DNA of 64,000 bases from an uncultured Acidobacteriia bacterium (GTDB taxonomy: Bacteria; Acidobacteriota; Terriglobia; Bryobacterales; Bryobacteraceae): contig CAINNJ010000023.1 of the NCBI GenBank assembly GCA_903851195.1, forward strand, positions 124,001 to 188,000, written 5' to 3'. Made by a program: the position numbers and the translations under genes. Shown here in pieces: positions 1 to 7,722 of the stretch. The notes beneath the pieces were generated by a model. The model had not been told where the DNA came from. It worked only from the letters and a program-made list of their open reading frames with translations, and ran no database searches. Position 1 is the first letter of the stretch. Every line of letters begins with the position of its first letter.

Positions 1-444
1 GACAACCGCGCCGTACACGCCGGCCATCATATCGTCCAGCACGATTCCCGCCCCGCCCGGAATTCGCTCCAGCGAACGCACGGGCTGCGGCTTCAGAATA
101 TCGAAAATACGGAACAGGACCAGCCCGATCAGCAGCGAGCGCCAGTTCAGTCTCGTCGCGCCCCCCAGCGTCAGCCATTGCCCCAGCACCTCATCCACCA
201 CCACGATCTGCGGATCTTTCCGGCCGGACTCTCTCGCCACCACGTCCGCCGCCCAGATTGCCGGAGCCAGAGCCGCCACCGACAGCACTGCAAATCCCAA
301 CGGCGTCAGTCCCGCAATCATCAGAGGCCACGCAATCAGAATCGCCGCGACCGATCCCGCCGTGCCAGGGCCTTTCGGAAAGTAACCCGCCCCGAAAAAC
401 GTCCCCAGCGCCCAGGCCGCCCGCGTCCGTCCGGCCTTACTCAC
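1..444 (-). CDS. pgpA: Phosphatidylglycerophosphatase A (partial, 3' end off the window)
   Basis: Removes the phosphate from phosphatidylglycerol phosphate in phosphatidylglycerol synthesis, at the inner membrane. The 148 visible codons begin SKAGRTRAAWALGTFFGAGY and contain the family hallmarks GPGTAGS near residue 25, VVDEVLGQW near residue 85, and FRIFDILKPQPV followed by GAGIVLDDMMAGVY near the edge, which are the acidic metal/substrate segments of PgpA. The GTG start at 444 lies inside the last codons of yacG (stop 437), so the two genes overlap by 8 bp and are probably translationally coupled. It is the third gene of a rimO-yacG-pgpA operon. Only a few C-terminal residues should be missing, since the family is about 150-170 residues long. 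The identity is secure. Confidence 0.93.
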   Translation of the reverse strand, partial: MSKAGRTRAAWALGTFFGAGYFPKGPGTAGSVAAILIAWPLMIAGLTPLGFAVLSVAALAPAIWAADVVARESGRKDPQIVVVDEVLGQWLTLGGATRLNWRSLLIGLVLFRIFDILKPQPVRSLERIPGGAGIVLDDMMAGVYGAVV

Positions 445-604
445 CGTCGTCTTCTTCACCCTCCATCGGCTGATGGATCGGTGTTGAAATCACGTACTTG
501 CCGGACGCCCAGTTCCCCAGGTCGATCGTTCGGCATCGTTCGCTGCAAAAGGGCGCTTCCGGATCCGTGAGCCGGACAGATTTATGGCAGATCGGGCACT
601 TCAT
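437..604 (-). CDS. yacG: YacG-like zinc-binding protein (DNA gyrase inhibitor family)
   Basis: A 55-residue protein with the YacG zinc knuckle: C3-x2-C6, then C20-x3-C24, followed by the conserved DLGNWASGKYVI segment and an acidic tail (GEEDDGE). In E. coli YacG binds GyrB and blocks DNA binding by gyrase; that role is inferred here from the family. The ATG at 604 is 13 bp after the rimO stop, and the gene overlaps the pgpA start. A longer reading in the same frame goes back to about 790 but would run through rimO coding sequence and is rejected. Length and motif fit the family exactly. Confidence 0.9.
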   Translation of the reverse strand: MKCPICHKSVRLTDPEAPFCSERCRTIDLGNWASGKYVISTPIHQPMEGEEDDGE

Positions 605-617
605 CAGGCAAATACCA

Positions 618-2021
618 TCAAAGAATTTGGATGAGTTGCGGCGGCGCGGGATTCGAAAGAGGCACTGCGGTACCGTTCCACGGCGTTCCGGTTTCCGGCA
701 GCAATGTCCCGATGATGTCGTAATCGTGCGTTTCCGTGATCCGTAGCTTGCGCATCTGCCCCGGCTGCGGCGCCGCGCCCTCCACGTCATTCACCAGCAC
801 CACGCCGTCGATTTCCGGCGCCTGCGTCGACATGCGCGCCTGCCACAGCAGATCGGTGTCGGGCGAGAGCCCTTCCACAAGAACATCCGCTTCGGAACCC
901 ACCAGCAGCCGGTTCTTCGCCCGCGAAATCTTCCGCTGAATCGCCATCAGCCGCTGTTTACGGTTGTGGATCGTGCGCCCGCCGACCTTGCCATCCAGTT
1001 CATGGCTGCGGCTGGTGTCTTCGTCGGAATAGGAAAACACGCCCAGCCGGTCCAGTTTCGCCGCCTCCACGAACTGGCAAAGCGTCTCGAAATCGGCCTC
1101 GGTCTCGCCCGGAAAGCCCGCGATGAAGCTGCTTCGGATCGCCACGCCCGGAATCGTCGCCCGGATTCGCTCCAGCAGCTTCAGGAAAATATCGCCGCTC
1201 GCGCCGCGCTTCATGCGCTTCAGCACGTTCGCGCTCGCATGCTGCAGCGGCATGTCGATGTATTTCACCAGCGCCGCATGTTCCGCCAGCGTATCGAGCA
1301 GTTTCTGCGTCACCTTATTCGGATACGCATACAGGAACCGCACCCACTTCGGCTGCGGCGTCTCGATCTGCGCCAGTCGCGCCAGCAACTGCGCCAGCCC
1401 GTCTTTCAGCCCCAGATCTTCCCCGTAACACGTGGTGTCCTGCCCAATCAGGTTGATCTCGCGAACGCCCTGGCTGAACAGCCTCGTCGCTTCCGACACC
1501 ACCGATTCAAACCGCCGGCTGCGAAACTTGCCCCGGTACTGCGGAATTACGCAGAACGTGCACGGGTGATCGCAGCCCTCCGCGATCTTGATGTACGCGA
1601 AATGGCGAGGGGTCGCCAAAACCCGCGGCGTCAGTTCGTTATAAAGGTAAAGCCCCGGCTCCGCCGCGTCCGGCTCCATCCCTTCGCACGCCGCCACCAC
1701 TTTATCCAGTTCATTGGTGCCGATCAGCGCGTCCACTTCCGGCATGTCTTTCTGGATATCGCCGCGATAGCGCTCTACCAGACAGCCCGCCACGATCAGC
1801 TTCTTCGCGCGGCCAACCCGTTTGTATTCCGCCATTTCCAGAATCGTGTCGATCGATTCTTTCTTGGCCGGGTCGATGAAACTGCACGTGTTGACCACCA
1901 GCACTTCCGCCTGGTCCGGATGTGTGGTGAGCTCGTGACCGCGGGCCGTCAACTGGCCCATCATGACTTCACTGTCGACGAGATTTTTGGGGCAGCCGAG
2001 GCTGATGAAACCGACTTTCAA
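618..2021 (-). CDS. rimO: Ribosomal protein S12 methylthiotransferase RimO
   Basis: Radical SAM methylthiotransferase that adds a methylthio group to an Asp of ribosomal protein S12, using two 4Fe-4S clusters. The 467-residue product shows the N-terminal UPF0004 cysteines C10 (SLGCPKN), C46 and C80, and the radical SAM triad C150-x3-C154-x2-C157 in EGCDHPCTFCVIPQYRG. A TRAM-type RNA-binding domain follows and ends near ETHDYDIIGTLLPE. About 20 extra residues trail the usual family end. The opening MKVGFISLGCPKN is the canonical start. It is the first gene of an operon with yacG and pgpA. MiaB is the closest alternative, but the N-terminal wording and the YDIIG ending favour RimO. Confidence 0.93.
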   Translation of the reverse strand: MKVGFISLGCPKNLVDSEVMMGQLTARGHELTTHPDQAEVLVVNTCSFIDPAKKESIDTILEMAEYKRVGRAKKLIVAGCLVERYRGDIQKDMPEVDALIGTNELDKVVAACEGMEPDAAEPGLYLYNELTPRVLATPRHFAYIKIAEGCDHPCTFCVIPQYRGKFRSRRFESVVSEATRLFSQGVREINLIGQDTTCYGEDLGLKDGLAQLLARLAQIETPQPKWVRFLYAYPNKVTQKLLDTLAEHAALVKYIDMPLQHASANVLKRMKRGASGDIFLKLLERIRATIPGVAIRSSFIAGFPGETEADFETLCQFVEAAKLDRLGVFSYSDEDTSRSHELDGKVGGRTIHNRKQRLMAIQRKISRAKNRLLVGSEADVLVEGLSPDTDLLWQARMSTQAPEIDGVVLVNDVEGAAPQPGQMRKLRITETHDYDIIGTLLPETGTPWNGTAVPLSNPAPPQLIQIL

Positions 2022-2197
2022 TGGGTGAGGACTCTCTTCAGAGTAACAAATCCGGCGGAAGTACGTTCCCGTGGGGCTCCGTGGCGTCGGTGCAGCCTGG
2101 CACGGATATCCAGCCCACCCCCCAAAATGCGGGATTGACCGGCTTCAATATCCACCTTAATCTGCTCATGAACCCGTGGGTTCCAGAAAGGAGCTTT

Positions 2198-3004
2198 ATG
2201 AAAATCCGAGCCGCTTTTCTCTTCCAGGGCGTAATCGCAGCACTACTGATTGCGCCGAACGCTCGCGCCGCCTGTACCGCACAGCCGCTGACCGCGCTGT
2301 CCGGAACCTGGGTGTTTTCCACCGAAGGTTTCAGCATCCCGTATTTCCAGTTTCTGGGCAGCGCCGGCAGCTTTACCGCCACCACCGGCGTGGACAATAA
2401 CGGCCTGCCAGTCGGCAATCTGACAATCGTCGAAACCGAGGGCCTCAACGGCTCGATCGCCCGTGTCGAGCCCGACAAAGGTCATTACCAGTTGAATGAC
2501 GCCTGTACCGGAGGCACCCTGAATCTCTTCGTCGGCAGCCGGCCTGAGCAATTCGATTTCTTTTTCATCAATTCCACGGAAATGGTACTTGTCGGAAGCC
2601 AGAACGGGGACGCCATCTCCGGATCTGCACGCCTCCGCTCACCCTTGACCTGCACCGCTTCCCCCCTCGCCGCGATCGCCGGAACCTGGGTATTCAGATT
2701 TGACGGATTCGATCTCACCCGCGGCTTCCCCGAAGTGGCCTCGGCGGGTCGCTTCACCGCCACCGGCAGCGTTCTGGACGTGGTCCAGACCGGCGGCGTT
2801 TTTGGCGGGAATGTCCGGTATGAACCAAGTCGTGGCACCATCCAGGTCACCAGCGACTGCTCCGGCGGAAGCATGACATTCGCACTCAGCGGCCGCCCGA
2901 TGCTGTTCGACTACTACTTCGCAGACCCGAACCGCATTGTCCTGGTGGGCTCCATCGGCGGGGATATCATCACCGGAACAGCGCGTCGTTTTGGGACTCA
3001 ATAA
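2198..3004 (+). CDS. Secreted protein with two tandem copies of a ~110-residue domain
   Basis: A 268-residue protein of unknown function. The ATG at 2198 has a good AAAGGAG ribosome site seven bases upstream and starts a classical signal peptide (MKIRAAFLFQGVIAALLIA, cleavage likely near ARA-A). The mature part is two copies of one domain. Each begins with Cys, then PLTALSGTWVF or PLAAIAGTWVF, has a SAGxFTAT motif, a D-[AC]-[TS]-GG segment containing the second Cys, an FDYYF/FDFFF segment, and ends in VLVGS-x2-GD-x-I-x-G-x-AR. The two Cys per copy probably form a disulfide in the periplasm or outside. The repeated GTWVF opening suggests a small beta-barrel-like unit, but I do not recognise the family. 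It converges on the gene ending at 3046 across a terminator-like hairpin. Confidence 0.8.
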   Translation: MKIRAAFLFQGVIAALLIAPNARAACTAQPLTALSGTWVFSTEGFSIPYFQFLGSAGSFTATTGVDNNGLPVGNLTIVETEGLNGSIARVEPDKGHYQLNDACTGGTLNLFVGSRPEQFDFFFINSTEMVLVGSQNGDAISGSARLRSPLTCTASPLAAIAGTWVFRFDGFDLTRGFPEVASAGRFTATGSVLDVVQTGGVFGGNVRYEPSRGTIQVTSDCSGGSMTFALSGRPMLFDYYFADPNRIVLVGSIGGDIITGTARRFGTQ

Positions 3005-3015
3005 CCACGGACTCG

Positions 3016-3044
3016 GCCGGAGCGCCCGTCGTGGACGCTCCGGC
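3016..3044. terminator. Hairpin between convergent genes
   Basis: Nine-base perfect arms GCCGGAGCG (3016-3024) and CGCTCCGGC (3036-3044) with an 11-base loop, between the stop codons of two converging genes at 3004 and 3046. The flanking T-tract is weak on both strands, so this is a probable bidirectional terminator rather than a textbook one. Confidence 0.55.
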
Positions 3045-3045
3045 T

Positions 3046-3360
3046 TCAATCTTCGTCCGTGTCGAGTCCCGAATCCCGAGCCGGGTACTCCAGTGGCACG
3101 TCATCCTCGGGAACCTCGTGAGTGCGCACTTCGCCCTCGTCGGGATACGGCCGTTCCAGACCGCTTACGGCTTCGGCTTCGAAATACTGTCCCTCTTCCA
3201 CCAGTTCCGCCACGCTCTCGGAGCCTGCATCCTCATCGTTCGAAAGGCCCATATCGTCACCGGACTGGCCCGCCGAACCCGGATTCGGATGCGCTGTCGT
3301 CCCGCTGTCGCCACGCGGAGGCGAGTAAGTCCGCAGAGTAATATCGTCTGGCTGCTTCAT
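3046..3360 (-). CDS. Conserved hypothetical acidic protein
   Basis: A 104-residue acidic soluble protein of unknown function, beginning MKQPDDITLRTYSPPRG. The N-terminal half is Gly/Ser/Asp-rich and looks disordered. The C-terminal half carries the segment VAELVEEGQYFEAEAVSGLE followed by HEVPEDDVPLEY, which I remember as a recurring motif in small acidobacterial and other soil-bacterial proteins without an assigned role. The ATG at 3360 is preferred because an upstream extension runs into low-complexity translation that opposes the mscS gene. Its start lies 79 bp from the divergent mscS start, so the two probably share a promoter region. Confidence 0.6.
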   Translation of the reverse strand: MKQPDDITLRTYSPPRGDSGTTAHPNPGSAGQSGDDMGLSNDEDAGSESVAELVEEGQYFEAEAVSGLERPYPDEGEVRTHEVPEDDVPLEYPARDSGLDTDED

Positions 3361-3439
3361 GTCGTCCGAGACACCGCATGTCGCGTGCCATAACCCACCG
3401 CTGCTGCTTTGGCATGCCGTGTGCCCCTCTCGTATCTTT

Positions 3440-4990
3440 ATGAATTTCCGAAAGCTCGCACTTTGCATCGCCCTCGCCGCCGTTCTGTTTCGCACCGCCG
3501 CCGCGGCCCCCGCGCCCGCGCCCGACCCATTGAACCGGACCAACCCCCGCGCCGCCATCACCGGCTTTCTCGTCGCCTGCCATCAGGACGATTTCAGCAA
3601 AGCCGCCGAATATCTGGATCTCAGCCGCCTTCCCGCCAGGCAACGGGAGCAGGAAGGCCCCATCCTTGCCCGCAACCTGGAAGCCCTCCTCAACTCCGCG
3701 ACGCACTTCGACATCCTCCGTCTCAGCCGCGATTCGCAGGGCAATCCCGAAGACGATACCGACCCGGACATCGAACACATCACCACGCTCGACAACCCCG
3801 AGCGCGCGGAGCCCCTGAACATCACGCTGCGGCGCAGCCAGCCAGCGAACGGTCCCGCCATCTGGCTCTTCTCACCGGCCACGGTGGCCGCGATTCCGCG
3901 CACTCTTCCGGCCCTGGCCACGGCTTCCGCCTTCGAAAAGCGCCTTCCGCGTTTTCTCGTCGCCACGCAACTGCTCGAAACCCCGCTGTGGAAATGGATC
4001 GCGCTCGTCTCCGCCGCGCTCGCCCTTTTCCTGTTATTCCGCCTGTCCCTCCGCCTCCTTCACAGGCTGGAAGCCTCGCTCAGTGCACACTTCCATAAAG
4101 CGCGAGAAACCGGCGCGAAGACCCTCGCCTGGCTGCCCGCGATCCTTGCGCCGATTCTCGTCCTGCTCATTCTCACGTTTTTCCGTATCTTCGAAGCTCT
4201 GGTGGCCCCCGCCGCCCTCACCCGGCTTTACATTGGCCGCGCCCTGCTGCTTCTCGTCATCGGCTCCATTGCCTGGGGAGTCGTCAACCTGCTCGACTAC
4301 CTCATCGTCCGGCTCGAAGCCGGCCTGACCCCGCACCGCCGCGCCGTTTCCCACTCGGTGATCGATCTTGGCCGCCGCACTCTCAAAGCGATGATCTCCA
4401 TCTTCGCCGCCATTACGATTCTCGATAATTGGGGCCTCGACATGACCACTATCATTGCCGGCCTTGGCGTGGGCGGGATCGCCGTTGCCCTCGCCGCCCA
4501 GCAGACACTGGCCAACCTGTTCGGGGGCGTTTCCGTGATCGGCGACGGACCGGTTATGGTCGGCGACTACGGCAACTTCGGCGGCGTCCTCGGCACCATC
4601 GAAAACATCGGCCTTCGTTCCGCCCGCGTCCGCACCCTCAACCGCACGGTCATGAGCATCCCCAACTCCGCCTTCGCCGCGATGAACATCGAAAACTACA
4701 CCGTGCGCGACAAGATTCTCTTCAACCCGAAGTTCACCATCAGCCGCGCCACTCCGAAGGAGCAGATCCACCACCTCATCGCAGCCCTCGAACAACTGCT
4801 GAAAACCCGCCCGCAAATCGAAACCGGCCCCTCCCCGGTCCGCATCAGCGCCTTCGCCGCGCCCGCGTTCACTCTCGAAATTTTCGCCTATGTGTTGACG
4901 AAGGACGTGGACGAGTATTACCGGCACGAAGCCGACCTGTATCTTGCGATCAATGAGGTGATCGATGCCGGGAGTGTGACGCTGGTGTAA
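3440..4990 (+). CDS. MscS-family mechanosensitive ion channel with N-terminal periplasmic domain
   Basis: A 516-residue inner-membrane channel expected to open on membrane tension. It has a signal peptide (MNFRKLALCIALAAVLF, then AAAAP), a periplasmic domain to about residue 170, then membrane segments near residues 183-205, 225-248, 260-285 and the pore helix. The pore region reads MTTIIAGLGVGGIAVALAAQ and is followed by LANLFGGVSVI, the MscS TM3 signature, then the beta domain (GTIENIGLRSARVRTLNRT, PNSAF) and the cytoplasmic alpha/beta domain. The ATG at 3440 is chosen because the signal peptide begins there. The longer N-terminus distinguishes it from E. coli MscS (286 residues); it is closer in layout to mid-sized YbdG/YnaI-like channels. 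Confidence 0.88.
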   Translation: MNFRKLALCIALAAVLFRTAAAAPAPAPDPLNRTNPRAAITGFLVACHQDDFSKAAEYLDLSRLPARQREQEGPILARNLEALLNSATHFDILRLSRDSQGNPEDDTDPDIEHITTLDNPERAEPLNITLRRSQPANGPAIWLFSPATVAAIPRTLPALATASAFEKRLPRFLVATQLLETPLWKWIALVSAALALFLLFRLSLRLLHRLEASLSAHFHKARETGAKTLAWLPAILAPILVLLILTFFRIFEALVAPAALTRLYIGRALLLLVIGSIAWGVVNLLDYLIVRLEAGLTPHRRAVSHSVIDLGRRTLKAMISIFAAITILDNWGLDMTTIIAGLGVGGIAVALAAQQTLANLFGGVSVIGDGPVMVGDYGNFGGVLGTIENIGLRSARVRTLNRTVMSIPNSAFAAMNIENYTVRDKILFNPKFTISRATPKEQIHHLIAALEQLLKTRPQIETGPSPVRISAFAAPAFTLEIFAYVLTKDVDEYYRHEADLYLAINEVIDAGSVTLV

Positions 4991-5241
4991 AAGTCTCAAA
5001 CACAATTAGCTCGATGGCCCCAGTACCGTCGATATCGTACCGCGCCCGGAAATACTCCAGCCCAACTGATGAACCCGACGCCGTTCCGTCGCAACGATAC
5101 CCGCAACCCTATATGGCCGCTGAACTTACCCAATCCGAAGCCGCGAAGAGCGCCCGGTTTTCATACCCCGAAGCCCCGACCGGAGTTCCACCCGTATCGG
5201 CATCGGCCCGAACGAGGACTCTTCATACTGAACTTCCGGAA

Positions 5242-5496
5242 TCACCGCCTCTCGACTGTACGAGAGCCCCCGACCGGTGCCTGCTCTCCCTCGTCGCACT
5301 CAAGCTCCGCCTCAGCCGCCAAATCGGCCAGCAACTCCGCCGCGGCCTCGGCATCCCGAACAGTCAGCCGATATACTGCCCCATCGCCACCTTCCGCGCA
5401 TCGAGCGGTGCCTCCGGTCTGCGCGCCTGCGCCATCTCAGTGCAACTCCGTGCCCGCAACCGCTACGTTTGCCGGAATCGAGCCAAAACCATTCAC
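5242..5496 (-). pseudogene. Possible decayed gene with in-frame UGA (minus strand)
   Basis: The 738 bp between the MscS gene and the XRE regulator hold no intact recognisable gene. On the minus strand one frame from GTG 5496 (preceded by GAGGG) reads 19 plausible residues, NGFGSIPANVAVAGTELH, then UGA at 5437-5439, then 64 residues including VYRLTVRDAEAAAELLADL with strong G/C third-base bias, ending at 5242. Protein-like translation continues in other minus-strand frames down to about 5080 (for example AVIPEVQYEESSFGPMPIRV), which suggests frameshifts in a dead gene. No family is recognised. The plus strand has an open frame over 5014-5655, but its composition does not look like protein. Confidence 0.3.
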
Positions 5497-5537
5497 GTGA
5501 AAATGCCCTCGCTTGAAAATCCTGTCAAGTGGTTCTC

Positions 5538-5600
5538 ACACGTTTTAAGGAACCGGCTTGACCTCGGCTTACCGTCTCTGAAAATATACGTAATACGGAA
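5538..5600. repeat. 63-bp direct repeat, copy A (upstream of XRE operon)
   Basis: First of two near-identical 63-bp copies 94 bp apart (the second is at 5632-5694), differing at about nine positions. Each opens ACACGTTTTAAGGAACC, contains a TTGACC that could serve as a -35 box, and ends in an AT-rich TATACGTnATACG block. Position directly upstream of the XRE gene suggests a promoter/operator duplication. Confidence 0.7.
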
Positions 5601-5631
5601 ATTTAACAAAAAATCAATTCAGGCTCATTCT

Positions 5632-5694
5632 ACACGTTTTAAGGAACCTGCTTGACCTCGGATTACTGTATCTGAGAGTATACGTTATACGTAA
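5632..5694. promoter_or_regulatory. 63-bp direct repeat, copy B, with palindromic operator candidate
   Basis: Second copy of the repeat at 5538-5600. Here the AT-rich end forms a perfect inverted repeat GTATA-CGT-TATAC, 35-47 bp upstream of the XRE gene start at 5729; copy A keeps a weaker version of it. This is a likely binding site for the XRE regulator (autoregulation inferred). The TTGACC box near 5651 is a plausible -35 element. Confidence 0.5.
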
Positions 5695-5728
5695 GTTACG
5701 TCGAAAGCAGAAAGGAAGGGCTCTGGAA

Positions 5729-6151
5729 ATGGCTTTTACAATCGCGGTTGCGATGCCCAGAAAAAAGTATGGGGAGACGAGCTTTGGGGAGCGTCTTCAA
5801 AATATCCGCAAAGCCCGCGGACTGACCCAGGTTCAGTTGGCCGAAGCCGCTGAAACTACCCAGCGCGCGGTTTCCTATTACGAAACCGAAGCCGGTTTCC
5901 CTCCGGCCCCCGCCGTGATCGCGCTTGCAAAAGCGCTCGGCGTCACTACCGACGAACTGCTCGGCGTGAAGCCGCCGAAGGTCGAACGTGTGAACGACGA
6001 TTCCGAGGCTCGCCGGCAATGGAAGCGATTTCAGATGATCTCAACGCTTCCGGAACGCGATCAGAAGGCCGTGGTTCGGCTGATTAACTCTTTAGTCGCC
6101 GCAGGCCCCGCTCACCGGAACGGCTCACGGGGAGAACGCGATGCCCGTTAA
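5729..6151 (+). CDS. XRE-family transcriptional regulator
   Basis: A 140-residue Cro/CI-type DNA-binding protein. The helix-turn-helix spans roughly residues 15-72: FGERLQNIRKARGLTQVQLA, then AAETTQRAVSYYETEAGFPP and LAKALGVTTDELLG. A short C-terminal helical part (SEARRQWKRFQMISTLPERD and onward) probably dimerises. The ATG at 5729 has an AGGAAGGG ribosome site eight bases upstream; an internal ATG at 5753 is a weaker choice. The gene overlaps the next one by 11 bp, and its upstream region carries two 63-bp repeats with a palindrome. The context implies that it represses its own operon, which ends in a RelE-type toxin. Confidence 0.85.
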   Translation: MAFTIAVAMPRKKYGETSFGERLQNIRKARGLTQVQLAEAAETTQRAVSYYETEAGFPPAPAVIALAKALGVTTDELLGVKPPKVERVNDDSEARRQWKRFQMISTLPERDQKAVVRLINSLVAAGPAHRNGSRGERDAR

Positions 6152-6401
6152 TGCGTCCGAAGCCAGACAACACGTCCATGAACTCATCGAGCAGCTCGGC
6201 CCCGATCAGGTTGCAGCCGTTCTCCAGTTGCTGGAAGTGATGGTGGACCCAGCTGACGAGCCGCTCAGTGAAAATGACCGCCGCGCCGTCGCCGCGTCAC
6301 GCGCACACTTCCGGCAGCATCCGGAAGAGGGCGTTACGTTCGGCGAGTTCGCCGCCGAATGCGGCTTCACCATGGATCAGGTCCTCGGTCATAAGGACTG
6401 A
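6141..6401 (+). CDS. Putative antitoxin of the RelE toxin
   Basis: An 86-residue protein whose start overlaps the XRE gene by 11 bp and whose stop is 4 bp before the RelE-like gene. It is predicted to be helical (ASEARQHVHELIEQLGPDQV, AAVLQLLEVM), then has a middle segment PLSENDRRAVAASRAHFRQH and a C-terminal amphipathic piece GVTFGEFAAECGFTMDQVLG. That C-terminal part is the kind of segment that wraps a RelE toxin. The antitoxin role is inferred from order, size and coupling; no DNA-binding fold is obvious, consistent with the XRE protein supplying repression. Confidence 0.65.
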   Translation: MPVNASEARQHVHELIEQLGPDQVAAVLQLLEVMVDPADEPLSENDRRAVAASRAHFRQHPEEGVTFGEFAAECGFTMDQVLGHKD

Positions 6402-6405
6402 ACCG

Positions 6406-6654
6406 GTGAAGAAAATCCGGTTTCTTTCGCATGTGCCGGCTGAGGTGCGCGCGATCCCGCAGCCGCTCGCCCTCGGCATTCTGAAGGCGCTGCACCGATA
6501 TATCGAAACGGGGCAGGGCAGGGTGAAACCGCTCTCCGGCGAGTTCGAGGGACTGCTGCGGCTGCGCGTCGGCAATTACCGCGTGCTCTTCGATGAAACA
6601 GAAGACTCAATCACTGTGCATCGCGTGCGGGATCGTAAAGACGCTTATCAGTAA
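6406..6654 (+). CDS. RelE/ParE-family toxin
   Basis: An 82-residue protein with the RelE/ParE core: IPQPLALGILKALHRYIETG, then KPLSGEFEGLLRLRVGNYRV and LFDETEDSITVHRVRDRKDAY. The L-x-G-x-x-G-x-x-R-x-R-x-G-x-Y-R-V pattern and the terminal R-x-R-x-D-A-Y are diagnostic. RelE toxins cut mRNA in the ribosomal A site and ParE toxins poison gyrase; which applies cannot be told from sequence alone. The GTG at 6406 is chosen because it follows the antitoxin stop by 4 bp and gives the family length. It is the last gene of the XRE-antitoxin-toxin operon. Confidence 0.82.
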   Translation: MKKIRFLSHVPAEVRAIPQPLALGILKALHRYIETGQGRVKPLSGEFEGLLRLRVGNYRVLFDETEDSITVHRVRDRKDAYQ

Positions 6655-7050
6655 AGAGAAGGAAAGACGAGGAACGCGCCCGTCCACTCCGTCGTTGACG
6701 CTCCTCCCGCTGCCCCACGCCGCCGAATCGCTTTATAGCCTTCCGGCAGGTGCTGCGGGTTCAAAAACGCCGTGAACGGGCAGTGCCGCGGCTGTTTGGC
6801 GGGGTGCCTGGAGTAGGGGCGTGGCACTTAAGCCACCACCACGGCGGCCAGCGATTGATATGCGGATGATATGCGGATTCTGCTTTACAGCCCCGACTGC
6901 AGTTCCACCGATTCGGAAAACGTACTGGCCCGTTGATCTGATGTAACTCCAACTGAAAAAAACTCTCGCTTCTGATCGCGGACGTCCGGCATCGCCACAC
7001 TCTACCACTTCGCGGATCGCTTTGCCCTGGCTTCATTTCCGGCTCAACCC
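6655..7050. other. Intergenic stretch without a recognisable gene
   Basis: About 400 bp between the RelE gene and the end of the racemase gene. Short open frames on both strands lack coding bias and family resemblance. I see no clear terminator with a T-tract and no tRNA-like fold. It may be decayed sequence. Confidence 0.5.
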
Positions 7051-7722
7051 TCACCCCAACCCCGCCTTCGCCACCGCATCCACATGGATCCCCGCGCAAT
7101 CCACCACCGGGAACTCCCCGCTCGCCCCATCAAAAGCCAACGCCAGATCCGTGCCTCCCAGCAGAATCGCTTCCACCCCCTCCTCCCGAATCAACCTCCG
7201 CCCAGCCTCATAAAACACCGAACGCTGCCCCGCCGTCACCACCCCGGCCGCCGCCATCGCCACATACGCATCGTGTACCCGGTCTAAATCCTCTCCCCCC
7301 GGCGGAACCACGCGCGCGCTCCCGATCGCCCCATAAAACCGCGTCTCCATCACCGTCCGCGTCCCCAGAATCCCGACCCTTTTCAGCCCCCGCAATTCCA
7401 CCGCCCGACTGACCTCCGCCAGCAGATTCACAACCGGCAGCGGCGATTTCCGCTCGAAATCCTCAATACAAAAATGCCCGGCAATCGACGTCACCACAAC
7501 ACACCCGGCCCCCGCCGCCACCAAGCGCCCGGTAAGCCGCATATAAATCTCCACCTGCGCCGCCACATCGTTCGCGGCCAGATTCCCCAGCAGCGTCGGC
7601 GTGTCGGCATGAACCATCGTCAGTTCCAGCGCCCGCTTCTCCCGCGCAAAAATCGAAATCAATCGCCGGTAATAAAAATCCGTAGCCGCCGGGCCAATCC
7701 CGCCAATCAGGCCGATGTGCAT
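7051..7722 (-). CDS. Aspartate/glutamate racemase family protein
   Basis: A 223-residue member of the Asp/Glu/hydantoin racemase family, whose members racemise acidic amino acids through two cysteines. It begins MHIGLIGGIGPAATDFYYRR, as in the YgeA/aspartate racemase branch. The segment MVHADTPTLLGNLAAND follows, and the second half has EEGVEAILLGGTDLALAF and a Cys at VVDCAGIH. In the first half, the position where the family usually has VVTSNTAH with a nearby Cys reads GCVVVTSIAGH, so the first catalytic Cys may be displaced or lost. The ATG at 7722 lies inside the dabA gene, overlapping its end by 16 bp, so it is translated with dabA. A link to carbon transport is not obvious. Confidence 0.8.
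   Translation of the reverse strand: MHIGLIGGIGPAATDFYYRRLISIFAREKRALELTMVHADTPTLLGNLAANDVAAQVEIYMRLTGRLVAAGAGCVVVTSIAGHFCIEDFERKSPLPVVNLLAEVSRAVELRGLKRVGILGTRTVMETRFYGAIGSARVVPPGGEDLDRVHDAYVAMAAAGVVTAGQRSVFYEAGRRLIREEGVEAILLGGTDLALAFDGASGEFPVVDCAGIHVDAVAKAGLG

Noticed and set aside
966-2138. Long open frame (390 codons) on the plus strand opposite rimO
   Set aside because: It mirrors rimO, which has full family motifs; the plus-strand translation is Arg/His-rich without any domain. High GC makes long antisense frames common here.
5014-5655. Open frame of 213 codons on the plus strand between MscS and XRE genes
   Set aside because: Pro/Arg/Ser-rich translation without family resemblance, running through the 63-bp repeats; coding bias is better on the opposite strand.
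5729-6654. Mobile island or prophage remnant around the toxin operon
   Set aside because: No integrase, transposase, tRNA or attachment repeats were found; the 63-bp repeats fit promoter duplication better than att sites.
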